From assembly GCA_030682075.1 (NCBI GenBank), contig JAUXRH010000142.1, positions 1-33,942 on the forward strand: a DNA stretch of 33,942 nt, in the 5' to 3' direction. Both the position numbers and the translations under genes were made by a program. A model generated the notes under the pieces. The model ran no database searches and was not told where the DNA came from. It saw nothing but the letters and a program-made list of their open reading frames with translations. This document shows positions 16,257 to 26,559 of the stretch, piece by piece. The number at the start of each line of letters is the position of its first letter. The stretch's first letter is position 1. The stretch comes from Nitrosomonas sp. (lineage in GTDB: Bacteria; Pseudomonadota; Gammaproteobacteria; Burkholderiales; Nitrosomonadaceae).

Positions 16257-18398
16257 ATGAGTACTGATCTCGAACAATTTTATGAAATATTTTTTGAGGA
16301 ATCCTCAGAATTACTAGCAGAGATGGAAGCCTGTTTGCTTGGGCTGGATGTTAGTTCCCCGGATTTGGAAGATTTGAATGCAATCTTTCGTGCGGCACAT
16401 TCCATCAAGGGTGGGGCGGGCACATTTGGTTTTACAGACATGACGGAGATGACGCATATGTTGGAAACGCTGCTTGATAGATTGCGTAAAGGTGAACTTG
16501 AAGTTCGAAGTGAGATGGTTGATGCCTTCCTCAGGGCCGGTGATGTTATCAAAGGGCAATTAGCCGGGCATCGTGGAGATGGCGCGGCAGATCCAGTTGC
16601 TACTGCAGCGGTGTGTGAAGAGTTAAGAAAATTTTCTGAAGCGATATACGCGTCTAATGAGACTGCTGATATAACGACCGTTAAGATTACTGATAGCGCT
16701 GAAGTTAAGTCAATTACGTCAGAGGTCAATGATGCGACAGGAGCAGCAGCTTTAAACGTAAATCCAGCATTGACAGTTTTCTCCATAGCGTTCTCAAACG
16801 AGGGTGTTAGTCCCCGAGCGATGGATAATTTGCTTTCTAATTTAGGCGGGATGGGTTCGCTTGAAAAACTTATATTATCTGGCGATGAGCAGCGAAGTAA
16901 GTTACTGCTTAAGACTAATTCCAGTGAGGAAGATATTTGGGAAGCACTGGCTTTTGTGGTGGATCCGGCTAATTTAAAAATAGCGGCAGAAATCTTAATG
17001 AGTACTGATGCAGATACTCTAACACCTGATCCTACTGATGAGTTTGAAGCAGTTCCTTCTTTATCAGGGCCACCTTATGGTTTCTTCCCTGGCGCACCTG
17101 CTGCGCCTAATGACATTGAAAATATAGAGAATTCTGCAGCAACAACTGGATCAGGCCGACAAGTAACAAGTAGCCATCCAGTGGCGCAACAGAAGGATGA
17201 TAAAGCGGCGGCAACTGCGGCAGAAACGTCTTCAATTCGGGTCAGCATTGATAAAGTAGACCAGATGATTAATTTGGTCGGTGAATTGGTTATTACTCAA
17301 GCCATGCTTGCTCAGACTGCTTCGCAGGTTGATCCAGTTATCTATGAAAGATTGCTCAGTGGAATGAATCAGCTGGAACGTAATACCCGTGATTTGCAGG
17401 AATCTGTCATGTCGATTCGGATGATGCCCATCAGTTTTGTATTTAGCCGTTACCCACGTGTAGTGCGTGATTTAGCAGCAAAACTTAATAAACAGGTTGA
17501 ATTGAAAACTGTTGGTGAAAACACTGAATTAGATAAGGGACTAATTGAAAAGATTGCAGATCCATTGACACATCTGGTGCGTAATAGTCTTGATCATGGT
17601 ATAGAAATCCCTGAAAAGCGTATCGTTGCAGGTAAGTCAGCAAAAGGTACGATCACGTTACGTGCCTTCCATCAAGGGGGGAGTATCGTTATTGAAGTGT
17701 GTGACGATGGCGCAGGTTTAAACCGGGAGAAAATTCTCGCGAAAGCCAAAGAACGTGGGATTTCACTACTTGACGGGATGTCGGATCAGGAAGTCTGGAT
17801 GTTGATTTTTGAGGCGGGATTCTCTACTGCAGAAGTGATTACCGATGTTTCAGGGCGTGGTGTCGGCATGGATGTGGTGAAACGCAATATCCAGAGCATG
17901 GGTGGACGCATAGAAATCGATTCGGCATTTGGCGTGGGAACACGGATTTCAATTCGTTTGCCATTAACACTTGCCATTCTTGATGGGCTATCCGTAGCAG
18001 TTGGGGATCAAATGTTTATTGTGCCGCTGACCTATATTATAGAATCACTGCAACCCACCGCCAGCGACATTAAAACAGTGAGCGGTCATGGGTGTGTGGT
18101 TCAAGTGCGCGGCGAATATTTGCCGGTCATTGCATTACATGAAATATTCAATTTGCGACCTCATTCGACCGAAATCCATAATGGAATTCTTGTCATTCTT
18201 GAAGCTGAAGGGCACAAAGCGGCCATGTTTGTCGATGCATTAATAGGTCAGCATCAGGTCGTCATCAAAAGCCTTGAAAGTAATTATCGCAGGGTTCAGG
18301 GCGTTTCAGGCGCCACCATTATGGGTGATGGCAAAGTCGCCTTGATCCTTGATACAGCAGCGCTTGTGATGGCGTCACAGAAAGAATCGGTTAAATAA
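16257..18398 (+). CDS. cheA: Chemotaxis histidine kinase CheA
   Basis: The 713-residue protein has the CheA order of domains. HPt comes first with phospho-His H48 (AAHSIKGGAGTFG). A P2-like region (about 165-245) and an Ala/Pro/Ser-rich linker follow. Then come the dimerisation helices (about 325-390), an ATP-binding domain with LTHLVRNSLDHGIE, CDDGAGL and GRGVGMDVVKRNI, and a C-terminal CheW-like regulatory domain (about 575-705). CheA autophosphorylates under receptor control and passes phosphate to CheY and CheB. I chose ATG 16257, with AGGA 6 bases upstream, over a TTG at 16251. It is followed by cheW after 68 bases. Confidence 0.97.
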   Translation: MSTDLEQFYEIFFEESSELLAEMEACLLGLDVSSPDLEDLNAIFRAAHSIKGGAGTFGFTDMTEMTHMLETLLDRLRKGELEVRSEMVDAFLRAGDVIKGQLAGHRGDGAADPVATAAVCEELRKFSEAIYASNETADITTVKITDSAEVKSITSEVNDATGAAALNVNPALTVFSIAFSNEGVSPRAMDNLLSNLGGMGSLEKLILSGDEQRSKLLLKTNSSEEDIWEALAFVVDPANLKIAAEILMSTDADTLTPDPTDEFEAVPSLSGPPYGFFPGAPAAPNDIENIENSAATTGSGRQVTSSHPVAQQKDDKAAATAAETSSIRVSIDKVDQMINLVGELVITQAMLAQTASQVDPVIYERLLSGMNQLERNTRDLQESVMSIRMMPISFVFSRYPRVVRDLAAKLNKQVELKTVGENTELDKGLIEKIADPLTHLVRNSLDHGIEIPEKRIVAGKSAKGTITLRAFHQGGSIVIEVCDDGAGLNREKILAKAKERGISLLDGMSDQEVWMLIFEAGFSTAEVITDVSGRGVGMDVVKRNIQSMGGRIEIDSAFGVGTRISIRLPLTLAILDGLSVAVGDQMFIVPLTYIIESLQPTASDIKTVSGHGCVVQVRGEYLPVIALHEIFNLRPHSTEIHNGILVILEAEGHKAAMFVDALIGQHQVVIKSLESNYRRVQGVSGATIMGDGKVALILDTAALVMASQKESVK

Positions 18399-18466
18399 TC
18401 AAACGTAAAAACCTGATCAATTAATTAATCCATGCGATTTTATTATATTAAGAGGAGAACACAAAA

Positions 18467-18973
18467 ATGACACAACAGCAGGCAGCAACAACCGAACCCG
18501 TCAATAATTACGCAAGTAATATGTCAAATGAGTTCCTGACATTCCGGTTAGGGAAAGAAGAATATGGTATGGATATTCTGAAAGTGCAAGAAATCCGTGG
18601 TTATGACGCAATCACTCAAATTGCCAATGCGCCTGAGTTTATCAAGGGTGTTGTCAATCTACGCGGCATTATCGTCCCTATTATAGATATGCGCATCAAG
18701 TTTATGCTGGGCAATGCGGAATATGACCAGTTTACCGTGGTAATTATCCTGAATGTGTCAGGGCGTGTCATGGGTATTGTGGTTGATGGGGTTTCAGATG
18801 TCATCAGCCTGGGCATGGATCAGATGCGACCGACCCCGGAATTTGGTTCCGTGATTGACACTGAATACATCATGGGTCTTGGTACGGTGGAAGATCGGAT
18901 GTTGATACTAATAGATATAGAGAAGTTAATGAGCAGCACAGATATGGGTTTGATCGATCAGGTTATAAATTAA
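18467..18973 (+). CDS. cheW: Chemotaxis coupling protein CheW
   Basis: The 168-residue protein is a CheW domain with short N- and C-terminal extensions; motifs include [18 protein letters not shown] and [15 protein letters not shown]. It links chemoreceptors to CheA in the polar array. A strong AGAGGAG site precedes ATG 18467. It sits between cheA and the receptor gene, in the same direction and with short gaps, consistent with one transcript. Confidence 0.97.
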   Translation: MTQQQAATTEPVNNYASNMSNEFLTFRLGKEEYGMDILKVQEIRGYDAITQIANAPEFIKGVVNLRGIIVPIIDMRIKFMLGNAEYDQFTVVIILNVSGRVMGIVVDGVSDVISLGMDQMRPTPEFGSVIDTEYIMGLGTVEDRMLILIDIEKLMSSTDMGLIDQVIN

Positions 18974-19012
18974 TTTTCGTTTTTTTGACAATAAAGGCTA
19001 AAGGAGATTCTG

Positions 19013-20722
19013 ATGCGTAACAATATGACGATAAAGTCACGTTTGATAATTGTAATCGGTATGCTGTCGCTGCTGCTGGCAGGTATTGGTGGTCTGGGGT
19101 TATATGGTATGAACCAATCCAATGACGCTTTGAAATCGGTCTATGAAGATCGCGCCATTCCGCTGGCGGATCTGGCGCTCGTTTTGGATCGAGTTCAACT
19201 TGTACGTCTTAATGCGGTGATAGCTTCCAACTTTAGGGATATCGAAACTGCGAAACAACGTGCTGCCATGACGGCTGAGCGAGATGCTGAAATCAATAAT
19301 GTTTGGCAAAAATATTTGCTTACTAAGCTGATTCCTGAAGAGGAAAGGTTGGCTAATGTCTTTGCTCAGCAATGGCAGGCATATAAGGAGTCGCGTGATC
19401 GTACAATGAGTGCAGCTTTGGCTGGAGATTTTGATACAGCTATTGCGAATGCAACATCTGATGCCGGGCCAAAATTTGATCGCGCACATCAAACCATATT
19501 CAGTTTAATCGAATTGCAGCGTGATGTGGCTGCGCAGGAGTATGCAGGCGCGCAGAGTAACTACGAAAGTATTTTTATGGTTTCGACTATCACAGTAATA
19601 TTGGGTGTTCTGCTGGCCTGTATTATCGGATGGATGCTGATCCGTGCCATTGTTGGGCCGCTCAATGAAGCCATTGCCGTTGCCAATGCAGTGGCCTCAG
19701 GTGATCTCACCAGTCGTATTGATGTTAATTCGACCAATGAAACGGGACAATTGCTGCTGGCATTAAAACTGATGAACGATAATCTGGTTGACCTGGTGGG
19801 TAAGGTTCGGACAGGTACCGATTCGATTGCAATCGCTTCAGCAGAAATTGCTTCAGGTAATGCCGATTTGAGTCAGCGCACGGAAGAACAGGCATCCAGT
19901 CTGGAGGAAACCGCTTCTTCAATGGAAGAACTGACTTCTACCGTCCGGCAAAATGCAGATAATGCGCGTCAAGCCAATCAATTGGCATCAAGTGCTTCAG
20001 ATGTTGCCGTAAAAGGCGGTGCAGTTGTCGGACAGGTGGTGCAGACCATGAGTTCAATCAACGCAAGTTCGAAGAAAATTGTCGACATTATCAGTGTCAT
20101 TGATGGAATCGCATTCCAGACCAATATTCTGGCGCTGAATGCAGCGGTAGAAGCAGCCCGTGCCGGTGAGCAAGGGCGTGGTTTTGCTGTGGTGGCGACT
20201 GAAGTACGGACTTTGGCACAGCGCTCAGCAGCAGCAGCGAAGGAAATCAAGGAGCTGATTGGTGACTCAGTAAGTAAGGTTGAAGATGGTACACGACTGG
20301 TTGATGAAGCGGGCACTACCATGGATGAAATTGTCAGTGCTGTTAAGCGGGTAACTGACATCATGGCTGAAATTGCAGCAGCTTCACAGGAACAAAGCTC
20401 GGGTATTGAACAAGTAAATCAGGCAGTGACACAGATGGATGAGGTAACGCAGCAAAATGCAGCGCTGGTGGAAGAAGCGGCTGCAGCAGCAGAGTCGATG
20501 CAGGAACAGGCGCAAACGCTGACACAAGCTGTCTCTGTGTTCAGGTTAACGGGTGGGATGGCGCCGACAACGGTTAAAAGAAGTAATCGTGTAGCAAATG
20601 TTGCGAAACTGCCGACACGTAGCATAGCCAGGAAAACGGCAGGACTTTCTTCTGCTCCAGTTCCAGCCAAGCCACGTAAAGTTGCTGGAGGCGGTAGTGA
20701 TGAATCCTGGGAGGAATTCTAG
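19013..20722 (+). CDS. Methyl-accepting chemotaxis protein (transmembrane receptor)
   Basis: The 569-residue receptor has a first membrane helix (about 9-31), a periplasmic helical ligand domain (about 32-188, Tar/4HB-like), a second membrane helix (about 190-212), HAMP (about 213-265) and a signalling tip with [32 protein letters not shown]. Gln/Glu-rich stretches such as [19 protein letters not shown] carry methylation sites. It ends ESWEEF, like the NWETF pentapeptide that tethers CheR and CheB in enteric receptors, and both of those genes are close by. The ligand cannot be read from the sequence. AAGGAG lies 6 bases before the ATG. Confidence 0.96.
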   Translation: MRNNMTIKSRLIIVIGMLSLLLAGIGGLGLYGMNQSNDALKSVYEDRAIPLADLALVLDRVQLVRLNAVIASNFRDIETAKQRAAMTAERDAEINNVWQKYLLTKLIPEEERLANVFAQQWQAYKESRDRTMSAALAGDFDTAIANATSDAGPKFDRAHQTIFSLIELQRDVAAQEYAGAQSNYESIFMVSTITVILGVLLACIIGWMLIRAIVGPLNEAIAVANAVASGDLTSRIDVNSTNETGQLLLALKLMNDNLVDLVGKVRTGTDSIAIASAEIASGNADLSQRTEEQASSLEETASSMEELTSTVRQNADNARQANQLASSASDVAVKGGAVVGQVVQTMSSINASSKKIVDIISVIDGIAFQTNILALNAAVEAARAGEQGRGFAVVATEVRTLAQRSAAAAKEIKELIGDSVSKVEDGTRLVDEAGTTMDEIVSAVKRVTDIMAEIAAASQEQSSGIEQVNQAVTQMDEVTQQNAALVEEAAAAAESMQEQAQTLTQAVSVFRLTGGMAPTTVKRSNRVANVAKLPTRSIARKTAGLSSAPVPAKPRKVAGGGSDESWEEF

Positions 20723-21168
20723 TCGATCACTATTGAATTAATTCAGTAGTAAATGATTTATGTTTCAAGTTTGTATTGGATGCGATCGGTGCAAAATTAA
20801 GCTTTTCATTAGGTAAATTGTGAAACGTGCAATTTGTATCTTTTAAGCATTCAATGCAAACAGTTAATCCAGGTTTTCCTGAAGATCCTTTGAGAGTACG
20901 TAGATTAAATTAACCATAAAAATTTCTGTTAGAAACGTTATCGTTCTTAGCTTTATAATGATTACTGCATAACCAAGATTTAGTATGTTGTAGTTAAAGA
21001 ATGGAATTCTGGTGAGCGACTGAACAAACTTGTACGTTTATCAGGTGGCAATTGGAAATGTAGTAACCCAGTATAAAATTTAAAGTCAGATGCTGCTCTA
21101 ATCTAATTAATTTCAGTTAGTTAAGACAGCATTTTCCATTCTGTATAATTGAAAAGGTCAGTGATATT
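20723..21168 (+). other. Non-coding gap between receptor and cheR
   Basis: This 446-base A/T-rich stretch has no credible gene. It starts with a small palindrome (20729-20750, actattgaat paired with attcagtagt) that may act as a weak terminator for the receptor operon. It ends with the promoter-like site described separately. I found no riboswitch or repeat. Confidence 0.5.
21121..21149 (+). promoter_or_regulatory. Sigma-70-like promoter candidate for cheRDB
   Basis: TTAAGA (4 of 6 to TTGACA) and a perfect TATAAT are separated by 17 bases. Transcription would begin about a dozen bases before the cheR start at 21169, leaving a very short leader. This would make cheRDB separable from the cheA-cheW-receptor transcript. 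Confidence 0.5.
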
Positions 21169-22032
21169 ATGGCTATTGGGCTGGCATGTGAAAATAAAGC
21201 GCGTGAATATGATTTCACTCAACATGATTTTGAACGCATAAAGAAACTGATCTACGATCGCGCAGGTATTTCACTTTCTTCGAGTAAGCAGAATATGGTA
21301 TACAGCCGTCTTGCTCGACGGTTGCGTATTAATGGGTTAAATAACTTTAGTGAGTATCTGAGCATACTGGAGCGTGGTGTTCCCGAAGAGTGGGAGGCAT
21401 TTACCAATGCGCTGACTACTAACCTTACCGCTTTTTTTCGTGAGCAACACCATTTTCCGATTCTAGCGCAACATATGGAGAGCAGGAAAAATCAAAAGCA
21501 AATTCAGCTTTGGTGTAGCGCGTCTTCCACTGGTGAAGAGCCGTATTCTATGGCAATGGCAGCGGTAAAGGCGTTCAAGTCATTTACACCGCCGGTTCAC
21601 ATTTTGGCAACCGATCTGGATACCAACGTACTTGCAAAGGCGCAGGAAGGGGTTTATCTCATGGAAAGGTTGGAGAAACTACCGAAGGACAAGCTCAGAC
21701 AGTTTTTTCTGAAAGGGAAAGGTTCTCAGGCTGGTTCGGCAAGAGTGCGACAGGAACTACGTAATATGATCACTTTCCGTCAGCTTAATTTGCTGGATGA
21801 AACCTGGCCAATACGCGGTCCATTTGATGCCATATTTTGTCGTAATGTCATGATTTATTTTGATAAATCAACGCAATACAAAATATTGAAGAAGTTTACT
21901 CCTTTATTGGCGCCTGATGGATTACTGTTCGCTGGTCATTCAGAAAGTTTTCAACATGCGGCAGATTTATTCAAATTACGAGAAAAAACTGTCTACGAAC
22001 TTGTTCGCTATCAGAAGGTAAGAAATGGATGA
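21169..22032 (+). CDS. cheR: Chemoreceptor methyltransferase CheR
   Basis: The 287-residue enzyme transfers methyl groups from S-adenosylmethionine to glutamates of chemoreceptors. Visible are the N-terminal helical domain (about 15-90) and the methyltransferase core with LWCSASSTGEEPYSMAM (cofactor site) and IFCRNVMIYFD. Its length matches the family. It probably docks on the receptor's C-terminal WEEF tail. The last 8 bases overlap the start of cheD, so the two are translated together. Confidence 0.96.
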   Translation: MAIGLACENKAREYDFTQHDFERIKKLIYDRAGISLSSSKQNMVYSRLARRLRINGLNNFSEYLSILERGVPEEWEAFTNALTTNLTAFFREQHHFPILAQHMESRKNQKQIQLWCSASSTGEEPYSMAMAAVKAFKSFTPPVHILATDLDTNVLAKAQEGVYLMERLEKLPKDKLRQFFLKGKGSQAGSARVRQELRNMITFRQLNLLDETWPIRGPFDAIFCRNVMIYFDKSTQYKILKKFTPLLAPDGLLFAGHSESFQHAADLFKLREKTVYELVRYQKVRNG

Positions 22033-22636
22033 TATTACTGATGAACAGGTGGCCTCAAATTTCTATTTTGATAAGACGCTAAATTTTCATGCGGTAAAAT
22101 TGCTGCCAGGAGAATACTTTGTTACCAGTAAGGATATGTTATTGGTAACAGTATTGGGTTCTTGTGTTGCGGCGTGTATTCGGGATTGTCACAGTGGGAT
22201 TGGCGGGATGAATCATTTTATGCTGCCCGATAGTGGTGGCGATATAAATAGTCCAATGAATGTATCAGCACGTTACGGTACTTATGCAATGGAAATACTG
22301 ATCAACCAACTGTTAAAATTGGGCGCGCGTCGATCAAATCTGGAAGCAAAGGTGTTCGGCGGTGGTAATGTACTGGAAGGCCTTACTGTCACAAATGTGG
22401 GGCAACGAAATGCCGATTTTGTTTTGAAATTTCTGGCTGCTGAAAATATCCGGGTTGTTGCTCAGGATCTGATTGACATTTATCCACGGAAAGTCTATTT
22501 TTTTCCTAAAAGTAGCAAGGTTATGGTGAAGAAACTGATGAAAATTAGAAATAGTACAATTGCCGATCGAGAGAAGGATTACAGTTCGCGTTTGCGTAAA
22601 TCTAAGATTGCGGGTGAAGTTGAGCTATTTTCTTGA
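22025..22636 (+). CDS. cheD: Chemoreceptor glutamine deamidase CheD
   Basis: The 203-residue protein carries the CheD signature: catalytic Cys C47 in VLGSCVAACI and His H64 in GGMNHFMLP, plus KVFGGGNVL. CheD converts specific receptor glutamines to glutamates, setting methylation sites, and in some bacteria partners CheY phosphatases of the CheC type. Its C-terminal tail (about 175-203) is basic and ends GEVELFS, matching the last six residues of the CheZ-like membrane protein at 14920. It overlaps cheR by 8 bases and is followed by cheB after about 36. Confidence 0.95.
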   Translation: MDDITDEQVASNFYFDKTLNFHAVKLLPGEYFVTSKDMLLVTVLGSCVAACIRDCHSGIGGMNHFMLPDSGGDINSPMNVSARYGTYAMEILINQLLKLGARRSNLEAKVFGGGNVLEGLTVTNVGQRNADFVLKFLAAENIRVVAQDLIDIYPRKVYFFPKSSKVMVKKLMKIRNSTIADREKDYSSRLRKSKIAGEVELFS

Positions 22637-22672
22637 TGTTGTTTTTGTTCTAATCAAATGAAAAACTGACTG

Positions 22673-23752
22673 ATGAAAAAAATAAGAGTCCTGGTTATTG
22701 ATGATTCTGCGTTAATCCGCAAATTGCTGACAGAATTAATTAATAGCCAGCGCGATATGGAAGTAATAGGTGCTGCATCTGATCCATTAGTGGCACGCGA
22801 AATGATTCGAGACATGAATCCTGATGTATTAACACTGGATGTAGAAATGCCGAGAATGGATGGGCTTGATTTTCTTGAAAAATTAATGAGATTGCGGCCC
22901 ATGCCGGTCGTAATGGTTTCCACATTGACAGAGAAAGGCTCAGAAGTTACGTTTCGTGCACTTGAGCTGGGAGCAGTGGATTTTGTTGCTAAACCGAAGA
23001 TCGATATTGCTTCTGGTTTAAAACAATATACTGATGAGATTGCCAATAAAATCCGTATTGCCATGACCGCACGTATCAGGCAGCATGTTTCAGCGCCCGT
23101 AACCAAGAGCGCTACTGCAGATGCAGTGCTGCCATCGATAGCCAATCGTGTCGCTTCAACTGAGAAACTTATTATTGTCGGTGCTTCTACGGGTGGAACT
23201 GAGGCGATCAAGGATTTTTTGATTCAATTGCCACCAGATTCTCCCGGTATCCTCATTACGCAACATATGCCTGAGGCGTTTACCAAGTCATTTGCAAATC
23301 GTTTGAATAATCTTTGTAGAATATCGGTGGTTGAAGCGCAAGGTGGTGAGCGGGTATTGCCTGGTCATGCATTCCTTGCGCCAGGACATTCGCATTTATT
23401 ACTTAAGCGAAGTGGCGCGAATTACATGACAGAGTTAAACCAAGGAGATCTGGTTAGTCGTCATCGCCCATCAGTGGATGTGTTATTCCGTTCTGCTGCT
23501 AATTATGCAGGTAAAAATGCGATAGGCGTGATTCTGACTGGAATGGGCAAAGATGGTGTTGCAGGAATGCTGGAAATGCATCGAGCTGGCGCGTATAATC
23601 TAGCGCAGGATGAAGCAAGCTGCGTAGTGTTTGGCATGCCGAAAGAGGCGATTGCCGCAGGTGCGGTGGATGAAGTAGTTCCGATAAAGGACATGGCAAA
23701 AAGAGTGTTAGCGCGGCTTTCTGGTATGGGTAAACATAGCCACCGAGTTTAG
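22673..23752 (+). CDS. cheB: Chemotaxis methylesterase/glutamine deamidase CheB
   Basis: The 359-residue protein pairs a receiver (D10-D11, acceptor D56 in [11 protein letters not shown]108) with a methylesterase domain. Its catalytic triad is visible: S172 in [10 protein letters not shown]198 in ITQHMP and D294 in MGKDGVAGM. CheB removes receptor methyl groups when phosphorylated by CheA, opposing CheR. There is no clear ribosome-binding site before ATG 22673, but the start fits the receiver's first strand. It is the last gene of the cheRDB group. Confidence 0.97.
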   Translation: MKKIRVLVIDDSALIRKLLTELINSQRDMEVIGAASDPLVAREMIRDMNPDVLTLDVEMPRMDGLDFLEKLMRLRPMPVVMVSTLTEKGSEVTFRALELGAVDFVAKPKIDIASGLKQYTDEIANKIRIAMTARIRQHVSAPVTKSATADAVLPSIANRVASTEKLIIVGASTGGTEAIKDFLIQLPPDSPGILITQHMPEAFTKSFANRLNNLCRISVVEAQGGERVLPGHAFLAPGHSHLLLKRSGANYMTELNQGDLVSRHRPSVDVLFRSAANYAGKNAIGVILTGMGKDGVAGMLEMHRAGAYNLAQDEASCVVFGMPKEAIAAGAVDEVVPIKDMAKRVLARLSGMGKHSHRV

Positions 23753-23806
23753 TTAGGTGTGGATGGATCTCATTGAGAACTTTCAACCAAATAGAATAGA
23801 GTAACT

Positions 23807-24310
23807 ATGCTGAAAAGAAGTTATATTAACTTGGCTTTGGGTATAAGTGTTAGCTTATTGGTTAGCTGTGGATACTTGCAAGAAAAGAAAACCAGCAATT
23901 TTTCGCAGGCACCGACTTATGATAAAGCTGGCAATGCAGACTCCCATAACATAAAAATTAAATTATATGCCCAGTATAATAAATGGCGAGGTGTACGCTA
24001 CAGCCGAGGTGGATTAAGTCAGCGCGGGATTGACTGTTCTGGTTTTGTGCATCTGACATTCAAGTCAAAATTAGGTATTCACTTGCCGAGAACAACTCAC
24101 TTGCAATCAAGATTGGGGAAAGAGGTCAGAATGGCTGATTTGAAAGCAGGAGATCTGGTTTTCTTTAGAACAGGGTCAAGTTCCAAGCATGTGGGTATTT
24201 ACCTTGAGAAAAATAGATTTCTCCATGTTTCTGAGAGTCAAGGGGTAATTATCTCCAGGTTGGATAATTCGTATTGGAGTTCTAACTATTGGAAATCAAT
24301 AAGAATTTAG
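23807..24310 (+). CDS. NlpC/P60-family lipoprotein peptidase
   Basis: The 167-residue protein starts with a lipoprotein signal; the lipobox is LVSC, with C21 as the lipid-modified residue. An NlpC/P60 domain (about 50-165) follows, with catalytic C77 (GIDCSGFV), H128 (KHVGIYL) and H140 (FLHVSES). Members cut D-glutamyl or related bonds in peptidoglycan peptides and resemble enteric Spr/NlpC. It would sit on the inner face of the outer membrane or in the periplasm. It follows cheB by 54 bases; any tie to flagella, such as opening the wall for the motor, is speculation. Confidence 0.9.
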   Translation: MLKRSYINLALGISVSLLVSCGYLQEKKTSNFSQAPTYDKAGNADSHNIKIKLYAQYNKWRGVRYSRGGLSQRGIDCSGFVHLTFKSKLGIHLPRTTHLQSRLGKEVRMADLKAGDLVFFRTGSSSKHVGIYLEKNRFLHVSESQGVIISRLDNSYWSSNYWKSIRI

Positions 24311-24477
24311 ATCCCGTCCTGATGTTGTGCTCTTAGTTTTAGTTAACTATGCGTCAGCTAACGTTCGACATGCCATCCTCATAATCCTTCTAATCTTGTC
24401 CGAAATATTACTACTGGCGTGAACAGGTATTACCGTTTTATCCGGAATTCCGTGATTAGTTACAGGGAAAAGGTATT

Positions 24478-24783
24478 ATGAAAGAGGAATTAAAGCAAAA
24501 GTTGGAAAAGAATGAGGCTTGGCAACGTGGACTGTATATGTTATTTTTTATTGCGGCATATGGTATTTCAAAGTTTATAATCATTGCTGTAATGCTATTT
24601 CAGTTTTTTTCCATTGTGTTGTCTGGTGGAACAAACAAACAATTGCTCAAATTTGGTCAGAGTTTGAGTACGTATATTTATCAGATAGTGATTTTCTTAA
24701 CGTTTAATAATGAAAAGCGTCCATTTCCGTTTAGTGCCTGGCCAATTGGACCACCCGATAAAATAGATCAAAGTCTGGAGTAA
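24478..24783 (+). CDS. DUF4389 family membrane protein
   Basis: A 101-residue protein with one clear membrane segment (about 19-45) and a second hydrophobic stretch (about 64-75), followed by the conserved tail EKRPFPFSAWP. These fit the DUF4389 family, whose function is not known. The N-terminus is charged (KEELKQKLEKNEAW) and cytoplasmic by the positive-inside rule. It is preceded by an AAGG-type site. The 167-base gap before it has no recognisable element. Confidence 0.8.
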   Translation: MKEELKQKLEKNEAWQRGLYMLFFIAAYGISKFIIIAVMLFQFFSIVLSGGTNKQLLKFGQSLSTYIYQIVIFLTFNNEKRPFPFSAWPIGPPDKIDQSLE

Positions 24784-24841
24784 TAATCTATCCGCTCCTA
24801 ATAACAAGTGGACTCATTCTCATAGCGATAAATTGCTATTA

Positions 24842-24958
24842 AGGGCACCTCTAAAATGTAGTGATTATTTCAGGATAAACGCCGTATTGCGACGAAACGG
24901 GGTAAGCAGGCAAACCGCAAAGCGGCTGCTCGCAAAATTGTATTTCTGGCGGCGCTCT
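24842..24958. mobile_element. Family B MITE-like element, short inverted copy
   Basis: The left end is agggcacctctaaaa; the right end is degenerate (ggcggcgctct). Bases from about 24880 to 24941 are the reverse complement of the left half of the copy at 13290, so this copy is inverted and lacks the other half. A TA dinucleotide flanks both ends, compatible with a TA target duplication. The other bases of the 24784-25080 gap show nothing else. Confidence 0.65.
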
Positions 24959-25080
24959 TAAATGGAAATTTATCATCACCAATAGTGGAACCAGTTGAAA
25001 AGATCAGAAGGTGAATATAGAAGTAATTTATCTGGTAAAGTAGTCTAGGTATGAATGTCCGGTGAATTGGATACTGCAAT

Positions 25081-26268
25081 TTATTGCAAAATTGTTGCAT
25101 GTAATTCTGAAAATATCTCGCCCACATACGCAATCTGTTCGGTTGTATGGGCAGCATTAATACTGCAACGTACCAAAGATTTATTCTCAGGCGCTGCGGG
25201 TGGTAAAATTAAATTTACATATATATTATGCTCTAGTAAGCCATTCCATATTGCAAGTGCCTGTTGAGGATTATCGAGTACTGCCGAAATAATTGGCCCC
25301 GGTTCAGGCCCAAGTTTAAAGCCAATCTCACTCATTATTGAATAGAGTTGGTGGGCGTTTCTCCATAATTGATCACGTAAGTTACTTCCATTACGTAATA
25401 GCTGTAATGCTACACGAGTAGAAGCGATTGTTGCTGGGGACGGTGACGCCGTAAAGATATATGGGTGACTAACATACCGAAGTTGATTCAATTGTGGGTG
25501 ATTACTGACACAATAACCACCAATACTGCAGAGACTTTTACTAAAGGTTCCCGTGATAAAATCAACCTCATTAAGTAATCCGGTTTTTTCAACCAGACCT
25601 TGACCTGTGCTACCTAAAACACCGAGCGAATGTGCTTCATCAAGTAGGAGGATGCTGTTGTAAGTATTCTTGATTCTAACAATATCTGCTAATGGGGCCT
25701 GATCCCCCAGCATACTGTATATCCCTTCGGCAATGATTAAGGTTGAACGTGAGCGTTCACCTAAACGACGTAGTCTTTTTTCTAAATCAGCCACATCATT
25801 ATGACGGAATCGAATGATGTCAGCACCACTCAGTGTGCATCCATCATAGATACTCGCGTGAGAATCACCATCAATCAGGACAACGTCGCCAGACCCAACC
25901 AGGCCCGATATAGTACCAAGATTTGCTTGATAACCTGTAGTGAATACGATACTTTCACGACAATTATAAAAATCAGCAAATTCCTGTTCTAGCGCACGGT
26001 GGCCAAAATAACTTCCATTGGCCATACGTGAGCCTGTTGTGCCAGTGCCTTCTTTATCAATGGCTTCATGGGCGGCCTGAAGACATTCTGGCGCAAAAGA
26101 TAATCCAAGGTAGTTATTCGTCCCGAGAAGTAGTACACGGTTATTACCAATTCTTGCTTCTGTTGCTGAATAAACTTCCTCGATGGGAATGCCAAATGCT
26201 TTCAGTCCAGTAGGTAATAGTGCTTTTCTTGCTGATGCAGCCGCATCTAGTTTATCTAACAGATTCAT
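25081..26268 (-). CDS. Serine palmitoyltransferase-like alpha-oxoamine synthase (PLP enzyme)
   Basis: The 395-residue protein is an alpha-oxoamine synthase. These enzymes join an amino acid to an acyl thioester with loss of CO2. The PLP lysine is K244 in GTFSKSLCSIGG; H137 (DGDSHASIYDG) and D210/H213 (LDEAHSLGVLG) complete the cofactor site. Family members include serine palmitoyltransferase, 8-amino-7-oxononanoate synthase (BioF) and 5-aminolevulinate synthase. The neighbouring acyl-AMP ligase and acyl carrier protein argue for an acyl-ACP substrate, as in bacterial sphingolipid pathways, rather than biotin synthesis. The start overlaps the acyl carrier protein stop (ATGA). The amino-acid substrate is not decided by sequence alone. 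Confidence 0.85.
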   Translation of the reverse strand: MNLLDKLDAAASARKALLPTGLKAFGIPIEEVYSATEARIGNNRVLLLGTNNYLGLSFAPECLQAAHEAIDKEGTGTTGSRMANGSYFGHRALEQEFADFYNCRESIVFTTGYQANLGTISGLVGSGDVVLIDGDSHASIYDGCTLSGADIIRFRHNDVADLEKRLRRLGERSRSTLIIAEGIYSMLGDQAPLADIVRIKNTYNSILLLDEAHSLGVLGSTGQGLVEKTGLLNEVDFITGTFSKSLCSIGGYCVSNHPQLNQLRYVSHPYIFTASPSPATIASTRVALQLLRNGSNLRDQLWRNAHQLYSIMSEIGFKLGPEPGPIISAVLDNPQQALAIWNGLLEHNIYVNLILPPAAPENKSLVRCSINAAHTTEQIAYVGEIFSELHATILQ

Positions 26269-26522
26269 TTTGATTCAGATTCGATTTTATAGATCAAGTC
26301 CGCAAGGTCGCGAACTGTTAAAACATCCACAAGTGCATTTATGGGTATGGAAATATCAAAGGTATCTTCAATTTCCATAATAAGATTTAACAGTTTTATA
26401 GAATCAATTGCAAGTTGATTGATAAGACTCATTTCCGGAGTAACAGTTACACCAGACTCAGTAAAGTTTTCAAGACGATGGCAAAGTTGCTTTAGGATTT
26501 CGTTGTAATTATTTTCCGCCAT
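26265..26522 (-). CDS. Acyl carrier protein
   Basis: An 85-residue acidic carrier. The phosphopantetheine attachment serine is S41 in LAIDSIKLLNLI. The helices around it (TPEMSLINQ, IMEIEDTFDISIP) fit the family. I placed the start at ATG 26522 rather than at upstream codons because the preceding 34 residues are unlike any carrier and run into the SDR gene. The stop overlaps the synthase start by four bases. It likely carries the fatty chain from the acyl-AMP ligase to the synthase. Confidence 0.88.
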   Translation of the reverse strand: MAENNYNEILKQLCHRLENFTESGVTVTPEMSLINQLAIDSIKLLNLIMEIEDTFDISIPINALVDVLTVRDLADLIYKIESESK

Positions 26523-26559
26523 ATATACCGATTTCGAATAGATTAAGGCTGCTATTGTC

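Noticed and set aside
16280-16786. 168-residue minus-strand frame opposite cheA
   Set aside because: It is fully inside the well-supported cheA N-terminal coding region and has no recognisable motif.
20929-20959. TATAAT at 20954 as a second promoter in the gap before cheR
   Set aside because: No acceptable -35 at 16-18 bases; the site at 21121-21149 is better placed.
22654-23211. 185-residue minus-strand frame opposite cheB
   Set aside because: It is a shadow of cheB, whose catalytic residues are all intact.
25081-26268. BioF (biotin synthesis) as the identity of the oxoamine synthase
   Set aside because: No bio genes are nearby, and the gene is coupled to a dedicated carrier protein and acyl-AMP ligase, which fits a lipid pathway better. 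Not strictly excluded.
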